Source: Priapulus caudatus (taxonomy: Eukaryota; Priapulida; Priapulimorpha; Priapulimorphida; Priapulidae). From it: a stretch of DNA of 53,575 bases. Under the pieces are notes generated by a model. It did no database searches. It was not told the origin of the DNA and saw only the letters and a program-made list of their open reading frames with translations. The stretch is taken from assembly GCF_000485595.1 (NCBI RefSeq), contig NW_014577082.1, positions 800,477-854,051 on the forward strand, in the 5' to 3' direction. The position numbers and the translations under genes were made by a program. Positions 36,577-47,400 of this stretch are shown one piece after another (position 1 is the stretch's first letter; each line of letters starts with the position of its first letter).

Positions 36577-37482
36577 CAGGGCTCGTATTAACCAACGGCA
36601 CCGACGGCAATTGCCGTCGGTGCCCCTATCAATCGCCGTACTGCCCCTGAAAATCCAACGCGACCGACGGCAGTCACCTGCCTTGCCCTTTTGTGTAATT
36701 GCCGTCCGTTTCCTTTAATCTACTGCCCTAGGTAGTTTCGTTTTTAGTCGAATCAACATAACACGTGTGCGTGCGTGCTGTAGTTGCAATGATGAGCTTA
36801 AAACCGATAGTCGCGCAGGGAATAATAACAGCATCGGATAATTATTCACTCCTGATAGCGGGCATGTAAAATTTCTTGTTACTGTACTTCCATTAGCAGA
36901 GGAGGGTACAGGGGTCGGTGTTACGGTGTAAGCTTACATGGGGGCATATTATTTTGTACATGAAAAGCAAGACGATGTTGATGTACTAATTTGTTATGAG
37001 TTTTCCTTTATTTTACAAAAGTGCCTTGGTGCCCTTCTCAAATTTTGAGTTGCCTTGGTGCCTTTTAAAATTCGCAGTGGCTAGAGGTACGGTAGCCGTC
37101 GGTCGTTGAAGCACCTTTTTGGCGTTAGGTTTAGGGTTAGGGTTAGGATTAGGGTTAGGGTTAGGTTTAGGGTTATGGTTAGGGTTAGGTTTAGGGTTAG
37201 GGTTAGGGTTCTAGCTCATCTAAACTCTCAAATCGTGAATTTATTTCCCAAGGCGTTATTTCGAAATCTGACGCCACCGCCGCCATCATTGTCTCGTTAA
37301 GTATGAAAGCGAATGGACTCCCGTACCTGTAGCCTCGAGACATTAAGATACGGCTACCGTACCCGTAGCCACTGCCTTTAAAATTGCCTCTGTGCCCTTC
37401 CATTTTAGAGAAAATTCAAGGCGATTTCTCACATGCCTTAAAAAAATTGCCTTGCCCTTCTCGTCGCTTAATTAGAGCCCTG
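36577..37482. mobile_element. hAT-like element, copy 1, with 8-bp target duplication and a nested insertion
   Basis: Ends CAGGGCTCGTATTAA and TTAATTAGAGCCCTG are inverted repeats. The flanks carry a perfect 8-bp duplication CAGTGAAT (36569-36576 and 37483-37490), diagnostic of hAT. The subterminal part has many GACGGCAATTGCC-type motifs. It aligns with the copy at 52067-52922, except that this copy holds the 37073-37376 insertion. No transposase. Confidence 0.82.
37073..37376. mobile_element. MULE-like fold-back element with central TTAGGG array, nested in the hAT copy
   Basis: Ends CGCAGTGGCTAGAGGTACGG and the complement of GGCAGTGGCTACGGGTACGG form inverted repeats of about 27 bp with 3 mismatches. 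A perfect 9-bp duplication TTTAAAATT flanks it (37064-37072, 37377-37385). The uninterrupted target is visible at the matching point of the other hAT copy. A degenerate TTAGGG array occupies 37124-37210, near the centre. Confidence 0.8.
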
Positions 37483-37905
37483 CAGTGAATGATATTAATT
37501 ATAATCGGTAGCAAACAAGTTGGTGTTGTAATACTACGTAACATTAAGACTAATACTAGTAATACTAATAGTAATACTAATAATAATTTGATTTTTATTA
37601 CGCGTGCGAACTTTGTTGTGTTGATTAGGCTAATGAGTAATGTCAATGATTTCAGTTCCCATGGCCCTGAGTCACCGTGCCAAATTAATAATAATCCTTG
37701 CTATTTTAGCATTTCCACGAGCTATATAGAAAATGAAGGAAGCCTTAGTTTATTGTGACAATACATGTACATAAAAAATATAAAACTACTAGTCAAGTTG
37801 GGTATATTTTGTAATATTTTTGAAGTTTTACGATTTTACCTTACACATTCAAGAAATCCTGCTTGATAATGCGCCCTCTTTCGGAATTCGATAAAATGTT
37901 ATTAT

Positions 37906-38006
37906 AGGGGGCAGCATAGTCTGTATGGGATTCTTTGGTTGTGTGTGTGCGCTGCTCGCGGAATGAATCTACTCACTGTCTGGTTCTATGACTGGTGCCA
38001 GTGTTG
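37906..38006 (+). promoter_or_regulatory. Tentative RPAP2 5' noncoding exon ending in a strong donor
   Basis: The RPAP2 coding exon is preceded by an acceptor TTTTACAG/ATC (exon begins 39959), so at least one upstream noncoding exon is expected. The best donor upstream is GTGTTG/GTAAGT, with the exon ending at 38006 and fairly GC-rich sequence before it. This pairing is inference. Confidence 0.3.
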
Positions 38007-38150
38007 GTAAGTCTACATTATATTCTGTTCTCAGCTTCCGACATCCATCACGGAGGTGTGTGACGTTTGCGTATTTTTCATGTTTCCCCATTTTGGGGAG
38101 TTTTACTGTTCTTGCTGTTCCCGAGGTTTTGCCATGTTGGTTTTTAGCTC

Positions 38151-38545
38151 ATCTGACATAGTCAGATGCAGCTTGTAGAATCGCTTGATCGTCCGTGCGT
38201 GCGTCAACAGTTGGGCACAAATCTTAACCGCTCGACGTACGGTCACGATATTCGGCACATCGGGGGGGATCGTCAAAACGAGTTGGGATGTCGAAGCTGG
38301 GGGTCAAAGGTCAAAGGTCAAGAGGTGTAAAAGAAGGGGGAACATTCACTCCTTAACTTAAGGTATAGGGAGGAAATGCAGAATTGCGGCACAAATCTAA
38401 ACGGCTCCACCTAGGCTTGTGATAGTCGGTGTATAGCATCATGGTAGGAAAAGCCATCACTGTGCCGAAATTGGAGGTCACAGGTCAAAGGTCAATGGGC
38501 ACAGGGCAGATTTTAGACATTTTCTGAGGACATGGTCTGACGGAG
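38151..38545. repeat. Repeat-derived sequence with tandem AGGTCA half-sites
   Basis: It begins with a small hairpin-like GCTCATCTGACATAGTCAGATG. It contains AGGTCA direct repeats spaced by one base at 38308-38320 (two half-sites) and 38475-38494 (three). The style resembles interspersed repeats common in marine invertebrates. AGGTCA DR1 is also the binding format of several nuclear receptors. Confidence 0.45.
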
Positions 38546-39323
38546 CGATTGGAAAACTTTTTTGTTTCAGCGGTGACCTAGCATTTTTATGGCTTTATTG
38601 AAAGGACCATGAAATGTCCCTTCTGCTGACATGCGAAGAGTAAGTGTCGGATAACCTTTTGACCCTCAAGAGGAGGGTTAAACATGGATTTGTTGACTGT
38701 CTGTTAGAAAGAATTTGACTGCCGGGTTTGCTAGTAGAATCTATACATGCCTGGATGTATGAGGCTACAATGTCACAGTGAAATTTCAAAAGCTAAATTT
38801 GGTTAAAGAAGGTTTATGCTCCTTAAATCGTATAATTTATATGGCATTCTGTAGTGTCAGTATGTTACATGTAACGCATGCCACTGCCACTGCCAGTGGC
38901 TGCTGCCAGTGCAATGAGTGCATGTGTTGGGGCAGTTTTTGCCTGCGTTAATTTGTTGCAGGTGGCAGCTCTCTATTTGCAGCCTGTAGGCTTGCGTAGG
39001 TAAATGGATGAGTGCTTACCTAATCTGTCTTGCAAATAGTTGTTGCTACTACGAATGATGGGAGCTTCCATCTTTAATCTGAAGACACTTAAACGTATGC
39101 GCCATCTCGTGGCAACTTTCATAACGATCCCAACGAACATTCTTTTGAGAAGGTTCCTGATACCATCTCTGTGCATTCCACTATTTCGGCGTGTATGTGA
39201 ACACATTTGGGACTAACAGGGTTTACTAGAATCCCACCACTCCACCACAGAGTCACCGCAGTAGACGTTAGATGAGCGCTGTCGCTATGCGGCACTTGTT
39301 TCTGGTGTTTTTCTGGTTCTTTT

Positions 39324-39567
39324 GCTGAGACTATGTCCCGCGGGGTACTGCCGGAGCGTACCCTGGGTACGGTCCCTGGTACTATCTAATATGCCGGACC
39401 GTACCTCGCCTACTCCACTAACGAGTCTAGGGAGTCGCCTACGCCTACTCCCTAACCCTAATCCTAACCCTAACCATATCAAATAGTGACCAGGGTACGT
39501 TCCGGTATACCGGACCGTACCCAGGGTACGTTCCGGCAGTACCCTGGGGGACATAGACCCTATGAGC
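39324..39567. mobile_element. MULE-like fold-back element with central telomere-like tract, 9-bp target duplication
   Basis: Ends GCTGAGACTATGTCCC and the complement of GCTCATAGGGTCTATG are inverted repeats that continue through GGTACTGCCGGA and CGTACCCTGGGTACGG. A perfect 9-bp duplication GGTTCTTTT flanks it (39315-39323, 39568-39576). A CCCTAA tract occupies 39449-39474, about the centre. It is the same family as 11077-11625 and 11199-11448. It probably lies in a 5' UTR intron of RPAP2. Confidence 0.85.
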
Positions 39568-40014
39568 GGTTCTTTTCTATGCACGGACTTTGTATTGCTG
39601 AGTAATAGTAATACTAATACTGTAATAGTAATAGTATTAGTAATGGTAATGCTATGACTATGCGTATGAGTATGATGTTATATTTTACATCTTTTATACA
39701 CCAAGACATGTTTAACAGTTTTTGCGCAAGTGTGCGATTTCTGTTGAGGAGTATAGGTGTGCCTGGTTATTAATTATGCTGTGGTTGATTTTAACTGCAC
39801 AATCTAGATAATATGATGATATAGAAACTAGTTTGTGTGTTCTGTTCCAGTGTACGTGTTTGTTCAAATAAATTTATACTAATATGACTTAAATATCATT
39901 GAACACTGTGAAAGAAGGCCTGAATCTCATGTAATAATATATAACTTGCATTTTACAGATCAGTGTATTCGTGGTCACGTCGCCACTTGCTGAGCAGAAG
40001 GCTTGTGTCCAGCC

Positions 40015-42024
40015 ATGTCGCATAACAGGAAGACGATAGATCCCAAAGCCATTGAGACAAAACGAGAGCAGATAAGAATTGCACTGCAGCAGAAGCAGGA
40101 CAGTTTGAGTAACGCTCAGCGTATCATTGAGCGGCTACTCGATGACCCGATCACCGACGATTTCCTCAAGGATTGCGCTCGATTTCTTGAACCGAGACAC
40201 TACGACGATGTGGTGGATGAACGCATGGTCGCCAAGCAGTGCGGATATCCGTTATGTTGTGACAAACTTAGAGATATTCCCAAGCAGAGGTATCACATTT
40301 CGGCTACGTTGAACCGAGTCTACGACTTGACGGAGCGAAGGAAGTTCTGCAGCAATGCTTGCTACAAGGCATCCATGTTCTACAGAAAGCAGTTGCCTAC
40401 AACTCCCGTGTGGGTGAGGGGGAAGGAACCTGTTGATGTTCCTATCGAGCTTCTACCTATTACTAAGAAAGCTAAGGATGTTGTTATTAAGGGTGAAGAT
40501 GTAATCTGGAACAATACTTCCGACGAAACCAAGCCACTGACAATTCCCAACCTTAGTGAAGAGTTCAAGCAAACGTCAATATCAGGTGAGATGAAGCACA
40601 TTCCTTCAAAACCTATCGCAAATGAGCAGAATAAAAGTCCTAGACATGAACTATCTACAAAGACACCCGTGTCGGAAACGAGTTATAGACAGCAAAGTAA
40701 TAAGCAGTTACAGTTTGGTGCCAATGTCGGAAAAACTGATGATAACAATTTGTCTGTGGGTGAAATACTAACTGTTGACATAATGCCATCCATGGAAGTC
40801 GTACCTAAAAACTGTTTAGGCCAAAGTCATGGTGACACAACAACTGTTGACAATGCTACAGCTATGCTCAACGAAGTTTCCAATGTGATTCGTTTACAGC
40901 CTGATAACATAGATGGGGCAGCAGGTGGTGATAAACGACAGAGTACCGAAGATGGTAGACTTAAGGCGCCTTCTCTAAGTTGTGGTGAAGCTGCAGCTGG
41001 TGATTCGCCTCAGACTGACATAGATATTGTGAAATCTGCAGCTGGCATGAAGAACCAAGACTTGAAAGCTCAGACAGTACAGCAGTCCCATCAGAAAACA
41101 GCACAGCAAAGAAAGGTGAAAATGATAGATGCCCCTATGCTGCAACCAAAGGGAGCTACTAAACATGTCATAAAGCCAAAAGCAGACAATCTTTCGGCAG
41201 TGGTAAAACGCAATGTGCAAGAGTGGTGGACCGAATCCTCACACCAGTTTGTTGTAAAAAGTGACCAATCAATCCCTCTGCAGATTGAAATTCCACCGAT
41301 TGAAAACGAAACTGCAGTGGCAGGTCATCCAAAAATACTTGAACAATCACCAAAGGAGGCTGTTCAGTTGAAAGCTCCATCACACTCCGAGAAAGAAGAA
41401 TTTAGCAAGGCTCCTTTGACTTCAATAAAAATTCAGCCCGACGTGGCTTCAGTCAAAGCTGCAGACTTTCCCAGTGAAAGATGCACAATGCCTACATGTC
41501 TTCCACACCACGATGCAGGAGAGTTTTCAGTGCTCCCACCCGTTGACTCGCATTTACATATGGCGCTGCGACGAAAAATTGTCTTCGAGAAGCTCTCCGG
41601 GTGCATAAAGGAGTGTTTGCCTGTAGGCATCACCATATATAGTGTGATGGGTGACTTGAAATGCCTCGTTGCAACGTTCAATCTCACGAGTCACAACGTC
41701 ATGTTGCACCCGCGGCAATGCATGATCACGTCCGTCGCCATCTTGAAAATTCTCGCCAGCCGGCGAACGGACATCGCGAAGGCGCTCGACTCGCTCGCGG
41801 CACGTCACTACGTTGAAATGTTGCTCGAGCAGGAGGGCACCACCGTGGAAGCTGTCGAGGCCATCGTTGCATCTGTGCTGCCGCCAAAAACGACACCCGA
41901 CAGTAGCGCGGAATACGTTGGAGAAACACGTTTGCACGACGCGACGCTGTACCTCACCGGCGATGACGGAGAGGAGGATGAATGCTTAGTGGACATTGAT
42001 CAGTACGAGTCTGAACTGGATTGA
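40015..42024 (+). CDS. RPAP2: RPAP2 / RTR1-family RNA polymerase II-associated protein, single coding exon
   Basis: RPAP2 (yeast Rtr1) binds RNA polymerase II, acts on Ser5-phosphorylated CTD and takes part in polymerase assembly and nuclear import. The 669-residue protein (human about 612) has the RTR1 zinc domain near the N-terminus: C76GYPLC81 and FC112SNAC116, with KQRYHISATLNRVYDLTERRKFCSNACY-type sequence matching the family, and TPVWVR just after. Residues 140-510 are polar and probably disordered. A conserved C-terminal block (about 515-605) begins FEKLSGCIKECLPVG, and the protein ends in an acidic tail. The ATG with G at -3 is preferred. All coding sequence is in one exon, unlike the vertebrate gene; a splice acceptor at 39958 shows the transcript is still spliced upstream. 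AATAAA at 42089-42094 is a likely polyadenylation signal. Confidence 0.93.
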   Translation: MSHNRKTIDPKAIETKREQIRIALQQKQDSLSNAQRIIERLLDDPITDDFLKDCARFLEPRHYDDVVDERMVAKQCGYPLCCDKLRDIPKQRYHISATLNRVYDLTERRKFCSNACYKASMFYRKQLPTTPVWVRGKEPVDVPIELLPITKKAKDVVIKGEDVIWNNTSDETKPLTIPNLSEEFKQTSISGEMKHIPSKPIANEQNKSPRHELSTKTPVSETSYRQQSNKQLQFGANVGKTDDNNLSVGEILTVDIMPSMEVVPKNCLGQSHGDTTTVDNATAMLNEVSNVIRLQPDNIDGAAGGDKRQSTEDGRLKAPSLSCGEAAAGDSPQTDIDIVKSAAGMKNQDLKAQTVQQSHQKTAQQRKVKMIDAPMLQPKGATKHVIKPKADNLSAVVKRNVQEWWTESSHQFVVKSDQSIPLQIEIPPIENETAVAGHPKILEQSPKEAVQLKAPSHSEKEEFSKAPLTSIKIQPDVASVKAADFPSERCTMPTCLPHHDAGEFSVLPPVDSHLHMALRRKIVFEKLSGCIKECLPVGITIYSVMGDLKCLVATFNLTSHNVMLHPRQCMITSVAILKILASRRTDIAKALDSLAARHYVEMLLEQEGTTVEAVEAIVASVLPPKTTPDSSAEYVGETRLHDATLYLTGDDGEEDECLVDIDQYESELD

Positions 42025-42088
42025 TGGAGATCGAAAGCAGTGACCACCGGCTGGCTACTTTTCTACCTGTGTTCATCGATCATTCAGT

Positions 42089-42094
42089 AATAAA
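42089..42094 (+). terminator. Polyadenylation signal of RPAP2
   Basis: AATAAA lies 65 bp after the stop codon on the coding strand, the only canonical hexamer close downstream. Confidence 0.55.
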
Positions 42095-42099
42095 CCGAT

Positions 42100-43723
42100 A
42101 CCAACTCTATAGAAGAAGACAAGAACTTGAAGAAGTATACATGAATAACATAAAATAGGACTGCTAAACGATTCTGAATAGTCATTGAGAGTGACACCTA
42201 TAACATGCAGTAGCCTCCTCCACCTAACGAAGCTTTATAGCTCAATGGATATAGAATTCAACGTTTATATATATGTATTACGATACAATGTACAGATTTA
42301 TTCGGCTAAATACATTTTATCACATCCTGCAGTATATACAACAGCTGAGCTGAAACTCTAGAACAGCAACATGGAGACATGGCTGCACAGCATCAAAATT
42401 GTGGCACTTGGCAGATGCAACGCAAAAATAGGTATATGTGTCTGGCAATTTTGATATCTTTCATATCAAAATATATTATGATATATTCTAGAAATTAGGA
42501 TTTCAATAATAATTCTCAAAGTTTTTTTTATATATATGTACATAATAAGATTCAAGGTTAATGCAATGAGCACTGTGCATTGCGTAAACGAATGACGGAA
42601 ATATGCATAACTTTTATATAACAGTAAAATGTAACACTGACATAAAGCAACTTATATATTCATAATTATGGTGGGTTGATGTTTCATTTTAAGTGACACT
42701 GACTTCATAGAGGTGATTATGAACTGTCCTCGTGCAAATTTTGAAATTCATAAATAAACATGCACATTACAAATGAAATAAAACAATGTAAAAATTACCA
42801 GATGACTTTTTTACAAGTAAAACCGTATCATACACGCATCTAGTTCTAGACTATAATCTGCAATGCTCACATAAATATCTCAAAATTTAATGTACAAAAT
42901 GAGACATTTACATATTGTAATCTTTGTGACATCGTTCAGTGCCAGACGATATGGCTGAGCATAATATGGCACTTGGCTTCAGATGTAAGCACAGGTGCAT
43001 GCGTAATACTAATACTAAAAATATATCACTACTAAAAATGTACATTGAAGCAAAATACTAAACATTTCAAATGCTTATTTCAAACGCTTCTATCTAATAA
43101 AGCTAATTCCAGCTAAATCTGCATTCTTTGTGTCCATTTTAAAAACTTCCTTCACAACATACGTTTACCTTTCTTACAATATCGACATCTTGGCCTGAAA
43201 ATGCCTCGTCAAAATCGTCTTTAACCTGCATACAATTGCATCTACCAATAACACCAATTGTGACCTGTAATCTACATTGCCGTGGAAACTATATTGCCAG
43301 AGCAGCTCGGTCGAGAAAAGGTAACAAACCAGTATAGTAGTTTGCAATTTGTCAAATTAAAATCTTAATCCACTATTTGCAACAAAGATAAACGTTGTTA
43401 AGGAAAATAACCATAGATCTCTAACTAGTATATTATTTCTATGGTTAGAACACACCAGGCAGAAATGTTGAACTGGCTACCAAGTTGTGGTAGACAGGAG
43501 CTTTTGAAATGAGCAGAATATCTGTACCTTGAATTTGTATATTTTTAGTTGTGATATATTTGTGCTAATACAGATATGATGCATGGGCATTCTTTGCTGA
43601 TATAACAAATGCAACATCATTTATCTGCTAATTTCAATAATTTAGTATCCTTTTAGACAGTGCATGCAATACCCCCTTTACGCTTACTTCCATTGCATCT
43701 CTCACTCTTCCCCAATTTCTTTT

Positions 43724-43767
<44 letters not shown>

Positions 43768-44489
43768 GTATATAACAGAATATGGTAGAATAACTTGCAC
43801 CCCTCATTAACAAACGTTAGTGAATACAAAGTTGCGCCAATAACATAAATAGCAGTATGGCTAGGAAAATCCCACATACGTTATTGTGTCTAGATCCTAC
43901 TGCACTGCGAAGGAGAGCAGCAAAAAAAACTCCAATCCACCTAAAGTGTTTACAGTGTCACTAGACAGGTATAGTCAAACCTTGTAACAACAATAACCCC
44001 ACGTTTCATCTGGAAGAAATTGGTAACGGATGGTGTTCTTATAAATAAGATTCAACTTCATTAAAATTATAGTTTTTCTTATATACAGCCAAGTGCTAGA
44101 GCTGGCTTTATCACAAGATTGCTTTCTACTGACTACATAGCCTCGGATAATTTGTACATATGAAGGAAACTTGAGGATTTTGACACTATAAAATGGAACT
44201 AGCATTGCAAATGAGTAGAATAGCTACAAAATTAGAATACCTGATATCCCCTGTTATATTAAAACGCACTCTAATTTGCACGTACTAGTTTGCTCGTCTT
44301 TACCAGCATCACACTTATCGAATTTAATTATGTTAAAGTTTTATCTGTTCCTGCTAAATTTTTAAAGAGAAAAACATGAAAAACGTGTTTGCTACACTAG
44401 AACTGACCTACTTCACTAATAGCAGGCTTTTGCTGGTTATTTCTCCTAATTGATGAATGACCTCCTCCTAATTAGTTGGCTGCAATCAC
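42100..44489. other. AT-rich 3' intergenic region, no gene seen
   Basis: The 3' ends of the converging RPAP2 and C39-like genes face each other across this stretch. A TA dinucleotide run occupies about 43729-43768. No exon or inverted-repeat element can be supported. Some of it is probably 3' UTR of the minus-strand gene. Confidence 0.5.
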
Positions 44490-47400
44490 TCATTTATCCT
44501 TCCTTGCATCGAGCAAAGGCAGTTCAGTGGCGCTCTCTAGCAGACGGTATGCTGTCGAGGTTCGTCGGGTAAACAACGTGACACCGGACGTGTAGGCGGC
44601 CGGGATTTGCACGTGGGTCGTTAGAAGGCGTCTTTGGCCTGGCAGATGGGCCGACACGGTCTCTCGCAATGCATTCACCACCTGACCTGCATGATCAAGA
44701 ACTCAACACTGTACCAGAACATGGATGAAGGAAGGCGGATGTCACAATAGTTCTGCATTAGGCAAAGAAGTACGACGTTTGCATTCACGGCATTTGATTA
44801 AATTACACCATCGTTATCAACGTACGCACACATCCATGCACGTAAACACATAGTGTTGCTGGAATCACTGTATAAACAGTATCGGGAAAAAAAAATACAC
44901 AGGCGATATGAGTGATATCTATATATACAATATACGCGAGTATATATAATATAATATAGTGAGTATATATGATATATGCTCTTCAAACCTCCGAAATCGC
45001 TCCCGTGAGGCTCAAAATAGCTCCCGTAAAATTTTTGATGAGAGCTAGTTTTTCCCCAGACTTTTGAAAAAGAGCTCCCGTGAAAAAAAGAGAATTTTTT
45101 CCCTGGACAGTATATGTCTAGATATTTAGAAAACTTCCAAATGTTGCTGACTTTTCTGTCAACTATTGGATTATTTTAAGTTCACACACAACCTGTGCAC
45201 GAACGAAGTGAACGAAAGGAATGACAGAAATCACAACAGACTAAACGACATCTCCAAAGTGGCGTGCTTACCTAACACGTTCATCTCGCGCCACCTGGCG
45301 TCGTGGTGGGTGATGAGCCGACAGAGATTAAGGTCCTCACACCATCGCTTGATGACGTCCTCACTGCGAATGAGTAGCGTTGACTCGCTGCATAGTTGTT
45401 TCTGCAGCACCGATTCCTGCTCGCACTCTAGCGGGTTAGTCAGGTAGATGCCTGAAACACATCCAGCGGTACGAGCCCATCGTGACTCAGAGCAACTTTG
45501 CAATCACTTACTCGCACTACTAGTTCCACTACTACTATCAATACACTGTCAATACACATATTTTTATAGGCGATGATGAGGATAGCTCTTCGAAGAATAG
45601 TCCATTCAACAATGTGAACTGTGATTAGAGAATTTTGCTATAGTAATCAGTAATCTAATAGTTTGGTTCATCACTACAGTTTCTTCCGTTGGTGCTGGCA
45701 TGGCTAGCATGACTTACTATTCAGAAAATGCTAAACATGACCCCATGAACTAGTAAATTTTTGACTTAATAAGTAGTAATAAGAAATCATAATAAAACCA
45801 ATATTATTGATGTGATGTGATTGAGTTTGATATTTGTTCTTAGTCATTTGAATTTAAGTTGATTTTTGTATACATGTAATAAGTTTTTTTTTTACCTTGT
45901 GGTCCCACACCATACACCATCTGATGGTGCCAAGCATCAGGTATGGGTTGCCCGGGGGTGACGGCTTTTTGTAGATTAAGCGTACACAGCGGTACAACTC
46001 CTGTGAAGGTAAAACTGACTTCATTACACTTGTAAGTAAAACACAAATGTAAACAGTAATGAGCAAAATCTAGAAGGAGAACAATTATGCAGAAAAGTGC
46101 TTGCCTCGTGCAATCCAGTAGGCAAGCCAGTGCGTCAAGTTGAAACGCCGAGGCGGAAACATTGGGAAAAACCTGCCATATACAGCGCCATCTGTCAATT
46201 CACTCAGACCATCTAGTAGTGCTTCATGGGTGGCTCCTGTAAGTATGTACAGGCATATTATATTGGAAATAATTAAAAACGTATCACATTTTGCTTGTAC
46301 TTTAAAGGTAATGTGAGCAAATATATAAAGAATGTGCAAGTATATACAAGTATTCAGAATTCCACAGAAACCTTTATATGTGATAATATACCTCATCTAT
46401 AAAATCATACATAATTTGACACTACAAATGTGTTTGAGTGTAGTAATTTTTTTTGTACACTAAGAACATTTACAGCCAACTTCAGGGTTCATAGTAGTAA
46501 GGCACATGTTGAAATAAGGACTTATAAGACCCTTTCTGGAGGCCAAAATAAGACTTTTTTACGCGATTTCTGATAGATCACCGACTATTAAAGTACACTA
46601 ATAATATTTATATACACAATTGCACAGCAGATTTAATTATTTCGTATTATATATATACAACAATAATATAAAAAATAAAGGCTATTAAGTACTTTTCTAA
46701 GATTTCACCAAAAATAAGTACTAATAAGGACCCTTATTTTATTTTTGGCAAAATAAGTACTTATAAGACTTTGGAAGACCCGCTACGAACCCTGAACTTG
46801 AGTTGTAAACTTGTTGCTATTCCCTTACAACCTTACCTGCCACAGAGCGCGAAAACAGGTACTGAGGTATCGGTGCTGTTTCTGCTCGCTGCCGTGTTAC
46901 AATTTTGCTGACCACTGTCTCCGTAGGAATTGAAAACTCCAGTGCACGCTGCAACATTATTATAAATTGTCCTTTACATATAATCTACTCTCAAGTGATA
47001 TTTCCTATCACTGAACTGTTTACATCATCAATTCTATCTTTGCTGAATATCACATGGTTGTTGTCTAGTGATTTCTGAGGTTAATAGGCCGAGTCTAATT
47101 AGTTTCGAGCTAAAAATAAGAAAATATCTTTACTATTTTTAGTTCAGAACAGTTGACTTTACACCACACACTTATTGGACTTCCGGATTGACAGATTAAT
47201 TTGGAGAATCCAAGGAAATTTAAGATATAACGATTCTCTCATTTCAAGACCGTAAAGTGAATTCGCATCCTGCATATTCCAAGAGCACTACATTATGAGA
47301 TAGTCTACATACTGACGGGTAATGTCGACAAATCGTCTCATTTCACTCACCAGTACGTTGAGCACAGCCGTGGCACCGCACGCAGATTTCCCAATCTGGT

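Noticed and set aside
37124-37210. Chromosome end suggested by TTAGGG repeats
   Set aside because: The tract is short, degenerate, flanked by transposon arms on both sides and interior to the window.
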